Positions 1 through 11,269 of a stretch of 64,000 nucleotides of DNA are shown here, piece by piece (position 1 is the first letter of the stretch; each line of letters begins with the position of its first letter). Position numbers and translations under genes: made by a program. The stretch covers positions 32,567,087-32,631,086 of the forward strand of contig OY759216.1 of assembly GCA_963662175.1 (NCBI GenBank). The letters run 5' to 3'. A model generated the notes under the pieces. It searched no databases. It was given only the letters and a program-made list of their open reading frames with translations, and was not told the origin of the DNA. This DNA comes from Aradus depressus. Its lineage: Eukaryota > Arthropoda > Insecta > Hemiptera > Aradidae.

Positions 1-349
1 CCATATTCGAGTTATGACCGTCTTTCCCTACGGAATTCTTTCTCGGGGACTATGTTCATGAGGATCCTAGAGAACAAAATTACTTTTCTGGTAATTACTT
101 TATGGAATCGCTTTTCTTGGGCCCTTTATAGTCTACAGTCTAGAAAGTTTATTATGAAATCCCACTTGGTTGCAATGTTGCTGATATGATGATTGTGTGT
201 TCCATTAATGCAATATTAAACAGGATATAAAGTGATGTCTGCTATAAAGTTTTGCGAACAGTCTTAATCTCATAAAATACTTCTTTTTCCTATGTGTATA
301 TTTATGAAGCTTATCCTGTAAATAATGAATGCAATGTTTCCTTTTGCAG
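1..349 (+). other. Left edge: presumed intron sequence of CP1
   Basis: AT-rich DNA that runs into the CP1 splice acceptor (TTTTGCAG at 342-349). I see no TATA box plus short ATG exon like those of the other six genes, so the first exon of CP1 probably lies outside the window. One in-phase alternative, ATG at 58 followed by a GT at 91, is discussed among the rejected items. Confidence 0.5.
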
Positions 350-1042
350 AAGTATGTATTCCTGCTGGCTGTGGTGGCAGTAACTGCGGGACAGCTAGTT
401 GCTCCTTACGGTAGCAATGCCATAAGGCCCAGGATCATTCCGGACGCAGCCCCACATGGGTTCGTCAGAAGCGAGCTGTCCCGTCAAGACCAACAGTATG
501 ACCCCAACCCGCAGTACCAATTCTCCTACGCAGTGAACGATGTGCAGACAGGGGACGCTAAGAGCCAGACGGAGAGCCGGAGTGGGGATGCAGTCCAGGG
601 CAGTTACTCCCTGATCGAGCCGGACGGCTCCCGACGGACCGTCGAGTACACTGCGGATCCTGTCCATGGGTTCAACGCTGTGGTCCACAAGTCTGATGGA
701 GCCATTGGTGCGCTACCCGGGCCCGCTATCCCCCCAGGCTCCGCACCAGGCCCTGTCATCGCGGCCCGTTCTTCTCTTCCCTTCGTTCCATCTTCTCTTG
801 CTTTTCGGCGCTCTTCCGTTCCTTTCGCTCCCCCTCCTCTTTCCGACAATAGGGCTCCTTTCGGTTATAGCGCCGCTCCTTATCCCTCTCCCTACGCTCC
901 TCCGTACTCTGTTCCCTACACTTCCCCCTATGGCTATGCTCCTCCCTATGGCTACGCTTCTCAGCCCCTGCTGCACCATGGTCCTTCTCCTACCGTTCTT
1001 CGTTCCTCACACCCTTCTCCTGCTGCCTCGTACCCTTACTAA
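350..1042 (+). CDS. CP1: RR-2 cuticular protein, exon 2 (5' partial gene)
   Basis: Encodes 230 residues of a secreted structural protein predicted to bind chitin in the cuticle. The exon begins after the acceptor TTTTGCAG with [15 protein letters not shown], the hydrophobic end of a signal peptide. The RR-2 (chitin_bind_4) domain covers about exon residues 50-112 and keeps the family signatures [24 protein letters not shown] and GFNAVV. The tail is rich in Pro, Ser and Tyr, with [15 protein letters not shown] repeats, unlike the Ala/Gly/Leu tails of CP3-CP6. It is the most diverged member (DVQTGD where the others have EPLTGD). It ends in TAA at 1040-1042. The upstream ATG at 329 in the same frame lies in the intron and is not the start. 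The start codon is not seen here; from CP2-CP7 a 4-codon first exon is expected upstream. Confidence 0.93.
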   Translation, partial: KYVFLLAVVAVTAGQLVAPYGSNAIRPRIIPDAAPHGFVRSELSRQDQQYDPNPQYQFSYAVNDVQTGDAKSQTESRSGDAVQGSYSLIEPDGSRRTVEYTADPVHGFNAVVHKSDGAIGALPGPAIPPGSAPGPVIAARSSLPFVPSSLAFRRSSVPFAPPPLSDNRAPFGYSAAPYPSPYAPPYSVPYTSPYGYAPPYGYASQPLLHHGPSPTVLRSSHPSPAASYPY

Positions 1043-1091
1043 CCGATAAATGTTCCACGACTGTTACCTCTCCATTAAATATTTATATGTT

Positions 1092-1115
1092 AATAAATCC
1101 TTAATTGCAAATAAA
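1092..1115 (+). terminator. CP1 polyadenylation signals
   Basis: Two AATAAA hexamers (1092-1097 and 1110-1115) lie 50-75 bp after the CP1 stop codon. An ATTAAA at 1073 is a third candidate. Confidence 0.7.
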
Positions 1116-1748
1116 TGTTTCTCATTATCTCCAATTTAGTCTTTTTTCAAAGACCCAAACTGAATTCCACTTTTAATTTTTGTGTCGCAGCTCTTTGTCT
1201 CCCAATCTCATTAAAAACTTATTTTTAAAACATTGAAATTTCGGGCTACCGGCCCATATTCAGAATACATTTTAATCAACATAATTTTAGTAATTGTATT
1301 GCAATTACAGTATTTTTAAGAATAAAAATGTTTTCATATTCATGGTAACCAGTGTTTTTTGTTCGTCAATTTCATTGTTTATTTACGTCTTTCGTTCGTT
1401 CTTTCTACACTTTGTTTCTTTCAAACGGAATCGTAGGATCATCATATTATTATTTCATTCTTAGTTTCATTAACGAGCACATCTATTTCACTTATCGTAT
1501 TGTTACGAGTCTATCATTTAGTCCGTTGAATTTTCTTAGACTGCCATTTTTATATAGAGTCCATATTTTTATATTGTGTTTTTGATTGGTCTTATTTTTA
1601 CCGTCTCTCATTAAAACCACCATTTCAAAGGTCTAACTTATCAGATTGGGATCGCGGCCTAATCTGTTTGCAGATAAGAGTAGCCATTCTGTCTGATTAG
1701 ATAAAATATAGACATATTCGAACATAACATCAAAAACATTGACAATTT
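1116..1748. other. Intergenic, nothing recognised
   Basis: AT-rich DNA. The short open frame at 1352-1585 is rich in Phe, Tyr and Leu and has no family features, so I regard it as chance. Confidence 0.5.
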
Positions 1749-1932
1749 TATATACCTCCCAGTGCTTATTTATATACGTTGTTTGGGCTTGAAAACCGAA
1801 AGTATTATGAGGGCCGCAAGGGTATTAAGCTCACTTGCTTTATATACCTTCCAGTGCTTATTTATATATGTTGTTTGGGCTTGAAAACCGAAAGTATAAT
1901 GAGGGCAGTAAGCGTATTAAGCTCACCTGCTT
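1749..1932. repeat. Tandem duplication, 2 x 92 bp
   Basis: Units 1749-1840 and 1841-1932 both run from TATATACC through GTTTGGGCTTGAAAACCGAA to a CTTGCTT/CCTGCTT end. They differ at only a few positions, so the duplication is recent. Confidence 0.85.
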
Positions 1933-2269
1933 TAAACTGAACTAAATGTACAGAGCTGAGGCATTTGACAACGACAACGGTCTACAATCAACCTCCTAGA
2001 TAACAACATTAGAATATTGTTGATGTAATATTCAAGATGAAGCGCCCTTTTGTTCTCCGCCTGTTAGGAAATGGCTAGATTATATCTAAAGTAATAAAAT
2101 TGCAGTCTGATGAAATCATGTTTCGAAAAGTCATTAGTTTATATCGTCAAAAGTCAGTATGTCTGAATGTAATGTTCTTCGACGACCATCTTGACTGCCT
2201 GACCAATCAAAGGTTTTGATGAAAGTCGCAATATAAGTAAAGTTTTCACAAATTCATTCCCCATCTCTT

Positions 2270-2700
2270 GAAGAAGAATTTTGGTATAAGGTGATATTAG
2301 GTAGGTCCCTAATCGTGTGAAAATCCGAGATGCGTTTTCAACGGAATTTCACGTTTCAAGATCCCCTGAACATGTATTGACCATTTTTTGCGATGATGTC
2401 TGTCTCTCACATACTTACGTCTACAGAAAAAAGGCTCAACACTTAAGCCCATTTTATATGAAATACATTTTTTTGAAGTTCTCTCGTTTACGAAACACAT
2501 GCCGAAAACCAACCTAAAATCTTTTGAAACACGTTTGCTTGATTTACGCAAAAAAGTTTGGTCCTATTGAAAAACAACATTCCCCAGATTTGCGGTAAGG
2601 CCAATACGAAGATATAGCTCTCTAAAAAAAAGTACAATAAATTTCTGTTGGAAATGTACAATAAAACGAGAGGGAAGGAGAGGGAAAGTGATGTGTATAA
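2270..2700 (+). repeat. Dispersed repeat family B, copy 1
   Basis: Matches other copies in the window by the series AATCGTGTGAAAATCCGAGA, an ACGTTTCA-type motif, a stretch about tgtctctcaca, and GCCGAAAACC. Other copies lie near 6.6, 9.7, 32.0, 32.9 and 47.1 kb. No coding capacity is visible. Boundaries are approximate. Confidence 0.6.
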
Positions 2701-4107
2701 AATTGGTTAGAATAAGAAAGTTCTGTTAACGCCGTATAAGTATATATTTTGCGGTATATTTACTCACAAATTTTAATAGAAAAGAATAATTTTATTTGCC
2801 GGCGTTCAATGACCTAGATTTTTGATGCCGTACAAGTGATTTAATTTAATTATTATAATAATTAATATAATATTATTATAATTCGATCTAATTTGATTGA
2901 TGAGGTGACTAGTTTTCATTGTGGATAGGACGGCTTCTATAGACGAGTTGTCATCTCATGTAGGTTTCTCGTTCGTAAACTCATGATCATTAGTATTTCC
3001 TTATATCCAGGGCACTCCTCCAGGATGTGGCTTACTGTGATAGGCCAGGCCCCACACTTGCCTCAGCCTGGGGCCGTCTTGGAAACACGTAAAGATAAAC
3101 AAACATGGGCGAACCTCCTCAACTGTTACCCATCCATACACCCGTCCAGTTTCAATCAGGCATGCTTATCGAACACGACATCGAAAATCTTTTTGTTTGT
3201 ATATATTTTTTTATTTTTATTAATCAGTAGAAAAAAGGTTTATATTTTATTTCTTTTTGGTATACTTTGTCCCTTTGTTTAATTTTATTCTTAAGTTTTA
3301 ATTGTTTAGTTAAGGGTTAAGAGACGTAAAAGGGTAATACAAAGTCAGTAAAGGATCCGTACTTGACTTGATTCAGGATACTAAATTTATATTGTTTTTT
3401 TTATGGGGTTTCGGTGATTTTCTATATCCGGTGCAACGGGTTTCTGAACGTACTTGGGTGACCTGACGCATGCTCCGGAAGCCAACCTTACTCTGGTCTC
3501 TGTCTACACTCGAGTCCTGTCAGGAAGCAGTATAGTACTATGTCAAATTTGTGGCCAAAATAGGACTTTCTTATACCAACAACCTTTGTACAGATCGTTC
3601 TGGCCCATTTTTATGAGCACTTTATCTCTGAAAACGGTTTTGAAAATTCTTTACTTATTTGTATTTTCACCAAGTATAATTTACGTGCAGAAAATTATAG
3701 AAATCCGAGATGTTATGGTTAAGAATTTGTTTGATTTGACTGCACTGATCTCTAAATCTTTTCTGGCTTAAGGTCAGGACCCTCAAATGCGCCTGTCCCT
3801 TCTGGAATTGTTCACTCATGAGTTGAATGATTCAAGTTTAGAGTGAGTCAGACCAGAAGAAGGACGTGTTTACTCAGTTGAGGAAGATATGCAGTTTTAG
3901 TGGACCAGTGACCTTTGGGATAGGTCAGCATCCATAACTAGATGCAATATCCCCCTCCATTTTATATCATTGAGACGCCTCAAAGCCTATGATTCAATAG
4001 GACTTATAAAGATGCTACATATTAAGTTTCATCAATATCGACTCAGTAGTTTTTGCGCAAACTTGTTTCAAGCACACGGACAACAAAACTACAAATTTAT
4101 TTATAGA
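2701..4107. other. Intergenic, mostly unclassified
   Basis: Contains an AT palindrome-like stretch (2838-2880), a GC-richer patch (3000-3160) and, near 3555-3600, a TAGGACTTTCTTATACCAAC stretch that matches the inverted-repeat end of the MITE seen at 10.3 kb. The frames at 2983-3282 and 3454-3771 show no recognisable protein family. Confidence 0.4.
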
Positions 4108-4403
4108 GATGAAAACTCTTATTGAAGGTTATCTGTTAAAGATAGGTTTATGCTGTCGTGGACATTTTTGTATAATTTATTATTGCCAATAATTCCTTCT
4201 TATATAATTTTGATGTATCTTCAAAGGTTTAAGCAGCGTATGCAAAAATTGGGACTCGGACTGCAGTTTCTCTTTCGACTTGCTTCGTTTTTACCATGAC
4301 TGCACAGCTCCCTTATGATAAAACGTGAAGGTGTACAGCCTATGTACATCAGAAGGGAATAAGTTTTCCTACTGTGAAAGACTTATCCAAACCGCGCAGA
4401 ACA
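4108..4403 (+). repeat. Dispersed repeat family C, copy 1
   Basis: Aligns by eye over about 280 bp with 62245-62525: both contain GGACATTTTTGTA, CAATAATTCCT or CAACAATTCCT, ACTTGCTT and TTTTACCAT, followed by a CCTATGT...AAG...ATCCAAA block. The class is unknown. Confidence 0.6.
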
Positions 4404-4416
4404 GGGGGGGGGGGGG
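4404..4416. repeat. G homopolymer, 13 bp
   Basis: A run of 13 G followed by CGCGGAGTACGGCGGCG, a GC-rich island in AT-rich DNA. Confidence 0.9.
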
Positions 4417-4479
4417 CGCGGAGTACGGCGGCGTAGTAAACATAATAAAGTTTAATGCCATATTACTTAAATATTTAAA

Positions 4480-4780
4480 AAAATAGTCGATACATTCATT
4501 ACATCGGCAGTTATTGGCGTTTTTGAGTTCCCTCTACCCTTCGGCTGATTCCGAGAAAAATTAATATGTGTTGTCCTTAGGAGGTTTTGAATACACATAT
4601 GAAGTTTTGTGTTGATACTTTCCTATCAACGGCAGTTATAAGAGTTGTATTAAACCTCCCTTCTTTCCCTGTGGCTGATTTGGCAGAATATCAATAGGTG
4701 TCGGCTTTACAGAAATTCTGACCGTTTACATAACTTCCTCTATACTTTTATAACTATAGCTGGGGAAGTAGAATTAAATG
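4480..4780 (-). repeat. Dispersed repeat family A, copy 1
   Basis: On the minus strand it shows the family A hallmarks: a GTAAACGGTCA start near 4725, two successive monomers each with an AACTGCC-type anchor, and CGGCCAA-like purine-rich blocks. The monomer period is about 140 bp. Confidence 0.6.
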
Positions 4781-5119
4781 TTCTCTAGAATCTACGAAGG
4801 GAAATGCCAGGGAAGCGAGTCTCAGGAGAGACCGATGGGGCAGAGCAGGGTGCCCTGGGGCTCCCGGAGTGGGGAGCCCCTAGTAAATACATAAAAACAT
4901 CTGACCAGATCTTCGAAGCCTGAGACCTAAAATGGATGTCTACTTTTCATTTCTTTTAAGAAGAATACAAACCAGTTGTAAGAAAATTAAAGCGAAGAAA
5001 AATATTTATTCTTGGGAAAATTGGTTGTAAGAAAACAATGAAGATAAAAGTGAAAGAAATTCCGCTGCCTCTTTTATTTTTTACTGTCTTATTTGTTATG
5101 TGGAAGAATTTCACTATAA

Positions 5120-5700
5120 AAGATATAAGTGAAATTCATTCTGTTAATAATAATGAATTGAATTACATACGTAAATCTAATAAACGACTTATTTACATCG
5201 CATTACTGAAATCTGTGTGGACTTACGGACTTGAACTCTGAGATTATGTCTAGGCTTCCAATCTCCAGCGCATCCAATCCTTTCAATCCAAAATCATACA
5301 ATAGCCAATGCTCCTTGTTACGTCTCCAACAAAACTCTTCACACTGACCTTAACGTACCTTTTGTCAAGGAAGCTGCTAAATCCAAATACAAAAAATTAT
5401 TTTCCCCTCTTAGTTCTTACAATAATCCTCTAGTCCATGGCCCCTCCATTCTGCCACACTTTCCGAACGACTGCTGAAGCGTCAATGACATAGATATCTC
5501 CTTAGCTGCAGCAGTAACTGTGACAGTGATTAGTTACAAATGAGAGTAAATCAATAACTAGGGAGTGTCTCCACTGGGTGATTTCTCCCCTCTTGACATT
5601 TTGACATTGCCTTTATCTCTCTATCAGCACATTTGCTTGTTATATTTATTTTTATACAGTTGTGAATATCTATTTGTAAATAAAAAAAATATATATATAT
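5120..5700 (+). pseudogene. Jockey-like LINE, 3' end remnant
   Basis: The frame ending at 5241 closes with LLKSVWTYGLEL, a motif found near the end of the reverse transcriptase ORF of Jockey-clade LINEs. After a broken codon the same protein continues in shifting frames: NLQRIQSFQSK, then a VSNKTLH-like and VPFVK-like stretch. Several stops and frameshifts show it is dead. A 3' UTR-like block (TTCTCCCCTCTTGACATTTTG) is shared with the copy at 24.3-24.6 kb, and both end in AAATAAAAAAAA. The 5' end is truncated. Confidence 0.7.
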
Positions 5701-6227
5701 ATTCTTAACTAGCAGGTTACATGATGTTTGTAACTTTAGGTTACTCACCATCTTTCAGGTTAAAATAGACAGTCCGAACTAAGAATAAAAAGCACAATCG
5801 CGGAAGGTTATTCTTCAGTTATACTTTTGCGTTTTGTTCAATTTAAATCCGAGAAATGATATCGACGATCATTTACCGATGAGTACTGAAGGTTCTGGAG
5901 TCACCTGAAGCTGTGTTACCTTCATAGATCCAGAGATGCTATAAGTGCTGGAGTACCTGAACTTGTGTTTCCTCGATAGTTCCTGATATTTTCACGATTT
6001 CATACTGTATACTTAAAGTATTATAACTTTTATTTATATTGTTACAAATGTATATATTTTATACCATACAGTAAATATAATTATTATATTTTACCTCATG
6101 GAATATGCCATGATGGATTCCAGAAATGCTAGAAATATTTAAGAAAACAAAAAAAAAGTGGTCTGAACTGCTCTATAAAGGTACATAGACGGACAGGTCA
6201 GAGCAAGGCCATGAAGCCGCAAGTTGG
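5701..6227. other. Intergenic / upstream region of CP2
   Basis: AT-rich DNA. A short direct repeat with GGAGTCACCTGAA and GGAGTACCTGAA (about 5897 and 5951) is the only structure noticed. Confidence 0.4.
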
Positions 6228-6260
6228 TATATAAAGAGATGACCTGTACATCAGGAGCAG
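6228..6260 (+). promoter_or_regulatory. CP2 core promoter
   Basis: TATATAAAG at 6228-6236 lies 46 bp upstream of the start codon, the same spacing as in CP3-CP7. Transcription should start near 6259, about 30 bp from the TATA box. The surrounding sequence is not related to the CP3-CP6 promoter. Confidence 0.7.
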
Positions 6261-6273
6261 ACCAACTGCAAGG

Positions 6274-6285
6274 ATGCAACAACCG
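6274..6285 (+). CDS. CP2: RR-2 cuticular protein, exon 1 (MQQP)
   Basis: Four codons, ATG CAA CAA CCG, followed by a consensus donor GTAAGTAG. Joined in phase 0 to 8111 this gives [18 protein letters not shown], a normal signal peptide, which the second exon alone lacks. It was found by looking for a TATA box, a short ATG exon and a donor upstream of exon 2; no other candidate in the 1.0-8.1 kb interval fits. The call rests on pattern and on the parallel with CP3-CP7. Confidence 0.78.
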
Positions 6286-8110
6286 GTAAGTAGTCCGACA
6301 TCTGAAAATTCGGTTTCAGTCTACATTCCAGGGAAAAAGTAGGCTCATGAGTCCTTACTGATTTCCACATTTTACATGTACGAAATTAGCAACATTTTTT
6401 GAAAGTATAGTATGTCCAAAGACAAAGAGATTTGGGAGTAGTTTAGAGACGTATTTGAATTCCCCGCACTTGGTAGTACACAACGTAACCTGCGTATTCA
6501 TAACCTGTACCAAAATCATTTGTTTTCGACCGCCCCCAACAATTACTCCAAGCAATAAAATATTTGTTATTTAATTACATGTTTTTAATTTCATATATCT
6601 TTATTAAAATGAATCATTAAATCGTCCAAAAGTTGAGATTGAGTTTTCAACAGATTTTCACGATTCAAGATTCTCTGAATACGTTTTAACGTTTAATGTG
6701 AATTTGTTTGTTTGTGTATCTGTGTAGACAAAAGTCTGTCTGTATGTATGCGATTGGAACTTTATGAGCGCTCTAACTCAGAAACAATAATTGTAGTTAT
6801 GAACTTGAAGTTCAAAATGAGAGATATCACATGTGCTGAAGTAGCTAACGGACAGTTGAGTATCACATCGTAGTATCTTGTAATGCTTATTATTACGACC
6901 TAATAAAAAAGCTCGAAAAGTTTTAGAGACAACTAAAAGGCTCATTTTATATATAAAGTACGATTTTTGCAGGTCGCCCATTTTGCGAGGAACCTGCCGA
7001 AAACCGACCTGAAATGTTTTAGAACCCACTTTTTTAGACGTTTCCTTGATTTACGCAAAAATGTTTAGTCCTATCAAAAAATTCCAATCGGTAAAATTCC
7101 CTCAGATTTAAGGTAAAACCATTATGACCAAAGTTATTGCGTCCCAAAGAATATAAAATCAATTTCCGTAAGAAATATAGTAAAAAATCATAAAATATTT
7201 TTTTTATTATTCCTAGGTTTTTATTAAAAAATATATAAAAAAAAGAAAACAAAATATATGTGATATGGTCATTACAAGACTTTCTTATACAGGTCACCCC
7301 CTCCCCTCTCCTCTCTCAAATTCATTTCGTGCAGCCATTTTGCGAAAGTGAACACAACTATGTTTTACGAATGAAATACTCGCATTTACCCATCCAATGT
7401 AGTAAATACAACTTATAATCACTTTATGGACCAACGGGAGGGTCAACATTGTATTAATTCAGATACATAATATGAAAAGAACAAATCATATCATGTATCC
7501 GAAAGAATGAAATGTTTAACCTCCCTTTTAGTATAGCAGCCAATACAATTAAAGGCTACAATCCCCGAGCTCATTGGGAAATGTACACATTCTCCGGGGA
7601 ATGTACACATTGACCGCCTACTCACTTGTACAGTAACATATATATATTATATATGTTCCTCTGTAAATATTTAACAGAGATAACATTAAGTAAATTAAAG
7701 TCCCACTTTTTCCAGGATATTTATAATGATTCTAAAAAGAGGATTTTCTAAGCCCTTTGATTTCATACTCCTCTTGACTATGTGTAGTAGCGATGCGAAA
7801 AGTGTCTTGATGACGAAAAGTGTCTCACAAATCCAGTTCCATTAGAGAACACTGAATTGTACGTATGACCATTGAAAAACAGACAAATGACCGAAAACTT
7901 TTTTTTTCAACGTTTGACGTAGTCTCATTTTCACTACCTGCATCGTGTCAGATGTAGGACACATCCATGAATTTAGTTTCTGAAGCATTGCTTCAAAAAG
8001 TGCTACTTAAATACCTCATTCACTGCTCTGACTAGTGCCATACAAATTTCGGATCTTTCTAGTGTAAGTAAACAGTATGACAGATTTAAATAAACTGGTC
8101 TATATTTCAG
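6286..8110 (+). other. CP2 intron (1,825 bp)
   Basis: Starts GTAAGTAG and ends TATATTTCAG. Its first part (about 6610-7300) is occupied by a family B repeat; the rest is AT-rich with no gene. Confidence 0.7.
6610..7310 (+). repeat. Dispersed repeat family B, copy 2
   Basis: Shares GTGTATCTGTG, AACTCAGAAACAATAATTG, GGTCGCCCATTTTGCGAG and CCGAAAACCGACC with the other copies. It ends near 7265-7300 in TCATTACAAGACTTTCTTAT, one end of the MITE seen complete at 10.3 kb. Confidence 0.65.
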
Positions 8111-8623
8111 ATCGTGTTCCTGTTCGCTGCGCTGTCCGTGGCTGCTGGTCAGCTCCTGGCACGCTCTCCAGTCATACCCGGACTTGCCGGCACCTCTCTG
8201 GAGTACGACCCTCATCCCCAGTACACCTTCTCTTACGACGTCAACGAGCCTCTGACTGGAGACGCTAAGAGCCAGACGGAGAGCCGCGATGGAGACGTGG
8301 TCCAAGGCAGCTACTCCCTGGTGGAGCCTGACGGTTCTCTTCGCACTGTAGAATACACCGCTGACCCAATCTCTGGATTCAACGCAGTCGTCTCAAAGAA
8401 CGGTGCTGTCACAAGCGCTACAGGTTCTGGTGCTGTTGCTCGTTCTCCTCTAGCTGTAGGAGGTTACGCCTCGCCCTACGCCCTTGGAGCTGGTTACGGT
8501 TCCCCATACGGCCTAGGTCTAGGAGCTGGATACGGTTCCCCATACGGCCTAGGTCTAGGAGGTGGCTATGCTTCCCCCTACGCTCTTCGTCGTCGTCGCA
8601 TTGCTTCTCCTTATATCTACTAA
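8111..8623 (+). CDS. CP2: RR-2 cuticular protein, exon 2
   Basis: With exon 1 it encodes a predicted 174-residue secreted cuticle protein. Residues 1-17 form the signal peptide (VAAG before Q). The RR-2 chitin-binding domain spans about residues 37-98 ([20 protein letters not shown] to GFNAVV), with the family's conserved aromatic residues. The tail is Gly/Tyr-rich: [12 protein letters not shown] and GGYASPYAL repeats, then an unusual run of four arginines before a final ASPYIY. The N-terminal linker is shorter than in CP3-CP6, and the ISPYG...RIIHGG motif of those genes is missing. The upstream GTG at 8114 is internal; the true start is in the 4-codon exon at 6274. Stop TAA at 8621-8623. Confidence 0.95.
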   Translation: MVFLFAALSVAAGQLLARSPVIPGLAGTSLEYDPHPQYTFSYDVNEPLTGDAKSQTESRDGDVVQGSYSLVEPDGSLRTVEYTADPISGFNAVVSKNGAVTSATGSGAVARSPLAVGGYASPYALGAGYGSPYGLGLGAGYGSPYGLGLGGGYASPYALRRRRIASPYIY

Positions 8624-8656
8624 ATTCCTGTGCTCTTTGTATGCAAATATATTGTA

Positions 8657-8662
8657 AATAAA
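8657..8662 (+). terminator. CP2 polyadenylation signal
   Basis: AATAAA 34 bp after the CP2 stop codon. Confidence 0.75.
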
Positions 8663-9411
8663 ATATTTTTTTAAACTGACCCATTGAATATTGTAGTTTT
8701 ATATTTTCTTTCACAACTTTAATTAATTAAATGAACAAAAATCCTGTTCAGGTTATAGTGGACACCGGTTAGCACATAAGGTGATCTTCATGGAAAAAGT
8801 TGGTGACTCTTCTGCGCCTTTGTCTGCGTTCAGTGTTACACGAAACATACAATTAACTTATTTGTCGTGCAATGGATGTTAACGCCAAGTATACCTTTAA
8901 AAAATAATAAACTGTAACGGGAGAAGGACATCATTCCAATCCAGTCGATTATCCTCTCAAAGTAATGTATATATTCCAAAGCTTAACTAATAATGCCAAG
9001 GAAATTTTTGGACAATCGGTTAAGTGAAATGTATTAAAAACACATTTTATTCTGCGACCGAGGTCCCCTTAGAGTCAAAAAGAAATAGAACTCTTAAATA
9101 AAGTATCAATATATCCTACAAAGAATAAAAATAAATTAATAAGTGATACAGTGGAGAAAAACTGGAAAATAATAGATATAGATTAATAAATAATGTAATG
9201 TTAGAATAAACAACAAATTTATGAAGAAAATAAGAAAATAAATGTACCTGTATAAATATAGAAAGAAAAGAAAATAGATCAAAAATAGACAGAACGGAAA
9301 ACATTAATATAAAGACAAGGAAGGATGTGCCCAGACTAGTTTAAAAATAAAAATAATTTCAGGAAACTGAATCGAATAAGGGGCAAAAGTAAGTGTGAAA
9401 AAAAAAATATA
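8663..9411. other. Intergenic, no gene seen
   Basis: AT-rich. The minus-strand frame at 9116-9304 is a low-complexity Phe/Leu/Tyr translation of an AAATA-rich stretch and is not credible as a gene. Confidence 0.5.
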
Positions 9412-9635
9412 TATGTGGTCATAGCGAGTCATTCTTATATGTCATTTTCATCCTCCCCCGCCCCCTCTCTCCATTGGCATTTCTGGGTATAAGAAAGTCA
9501 CATTTAGAATTATGGGGATACCAACAATTACTTTCATATACCCAGTAATGTCAGTTTAAAATGAATTAGAGAAGGGAGGGAAATAAGAGTTATCGGTAAA
9601 ACAGTGATTGGCATAATGAAATTATGGACACATCA
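9412..9635. mobile_element. MITE-like element, degenerate copy
   Basis: Left end GTGGTCATAGCGAGTCATTC and right end GATTGGCATAATGAAATTAT resemble the inverted terminal repeats of the clearer copy at 10343-10554. The interior has the same CCCAGTAATGTCAGTTT landmark. Confidence 0.5.
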
Positions 9636-9654
9636 TAAATATTTTTGACTTCCT

Positions 9655-10342
9655 TATACCTTTAGTATAAAGAAGTATTGTAATCGTGCGAAAATCCGAG
9701 ATCGAGGTTTCAACGAATTTTGATGACTGTGCGGGTATGTGTGTTTGTGATTGAAAAGTTGTGAGCTCTCTACTGCAAAAACAATTATAGCTATGATCTT
9801 GGAATGAAGGGATAACATGTTCTAGGTTAGGTCTGATTAGATTTTAGCCGAAAAAATTCAGACCACTTTCCTCCGGGACCTAACTACATTTTACAAGACA
9901 GCTTATGTTTATGACCCAATCAAAATTTTTTTCGTATTTATTGTAGAGAATGGTGAAATTCATAATTTATAAGAATACTATTTTTCACAGGTCGTCCGGT
10001 TTTTGAGATACATGTCGAAAACCATCTTGAAATGTAGTTTTAAAAAACATATTTTTAGACGTTTCCTTGATTTACCCAAAAACAGTCAGTCCTATCGAAA
10101 AAATGATTCTTAACAAGTGTTTATTAAAAAAGTTACAATCACCAAGAGTCCTCAGATTTTAAATAGAATTAATACGACAAATGTTATAGGGCCCCGAGAG
10201 ATGTAAACTAAATGTCTATAAGGAATATATCTAATTGTAATTTTTAAATTGTAACTCGTAGCAACGAAGTTTAAAATATGGTTTATGTACGAGTAGTATT
10301 GGTAGTTTTTGTGAAAAATCATAAAAATTAACAAAAATATAT
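9655..10342 (+). repeat. Dispersed repeat family B, copy 3
   Basis: Long copy starting at TAAAGAAGTATTGTAATCGTG. Landmarks: AAAATCCGAGATCG, GTGTGTTTGTGATTG, GGTCGTCCGGTTTTTGAG, then CTATAAGGAATATATCTAA. It runs directly into the MITE at 10343. Confidence 0.7.
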
Positions 10343-10554
10343 GTGAGGTGGTCATTAAAGTATTTTCTTATACCAACACATACAAATCACTCTATCTCCC
10401 TTTCCCTTCTCAAAATCATTTAATTTTGTCTCTTTGAACAGCGTTATTTTGAGAGTAGAAATTCCTATACCCAATATTGCCAGTATGAAATAATTTTGAG
10501 AAGGGGGATCTGTAAGTGTGGTTGGTATAAGAAAGTTTTGTAATGGCAGCATCA
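10343..10554. mobile_element. MITE of 212 bp with about 34-bp terminal inverted repeats
   Basis: The left end (10343-10376) and right end (10521-10554) are inverted copies of a TGR(T/G)G(T/C)GG(T/C)CATTA...TTCTTATACCAAC sequence; the 14 inner bases TTCTTATACCAAC plus one are the best matched. There is no coding capacity. Whole or half copies occur at about 3.56, 7.27, 9.4, 30.5, 33.7 and 50.65 kb, usually at the end of a family B repeat, so it may be the 3' part of that family. Confidence 0.65.
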
Positions 10555-10619
10555 CCATTTTTTTCCATTACTGTCGTCTTTTTCAATAAAAAAAAAAACT
10601 ACAGATAATAAAGAAATAA

Positions 10620-11010
10620 TTTAAAAATCAATTTAAACATTACTTTGAGATATTCTCTAAGAAAATTCATTGTTCGTTCTTTGAGGCGTTACAAGTTACA
10701 AAGCGACATTTTAGAACGGTTATCACGCCGATATGCGACCTTCCAAAAAACATATTTTATATGAAATTTGTCATATATTTTTCTACAACTTTCAACTGTA
10801 ACGATTTTTCTTATGATCATAAATAGAAGCTGTAAAATGTACTTCGGCGCCTAAAAATAACCTTACTTCAATGTTTGCCCGATTTCGGCATAAATCAAAA
10901 AAAAATCACGTATGACTTCATCATTTTAAATTTCAAATTCATAGCTACCATTGTTTTTGCGTTAGAGTGCTCTGAAAGGTCCAATCATACATATGCACAG
11001 ACATAATCGC
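10620..11010 (-). repeat. Dispersed repeat family B, inverted copy
   Basis: Reads as the reverse complement of the start of family B, with CATAGCTACCATTGTTTTTG and CCAATCATACATATGCACAG matching the AACTCAAAAACAATTATAGC and GTGATTGG parts of the plus copies. Confidence 0.5.
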
Positions 11011-11269
11011 AAAAATTGCACCGAGCAGCCTTTTAGGGAGTTTCTAGTGAGCCCACTTTGGCGGTGGATTGCAGAGAGTTGTAAGACCAATAGCTGGCCG
11101 GATCGTGACCAGCTTGGCTGATTCAGTAAACCTAGACATCCATATTCCTTACAAATTGCAAAAAACTCCCCAACAAATCAATATCATCTTAATACTTCAT
11201 ATAAACATATATGAAATTTTCATTTTCATAAAGAAAAAAACAAATATATAAAAAACAATTTTTTCAAAA

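Noticed and set aside
58..90. ATG at 58 with a GT donor at 91, in phase with CP1 exon 2, giving an 11-codon first exon
   Set aside because: No TATA box lies 45-50 bp upstream, the exon is longer than the uniform 4 codons of the other genes, and the donor GTAATT is weaker. The true first exon is more likely outside the window.
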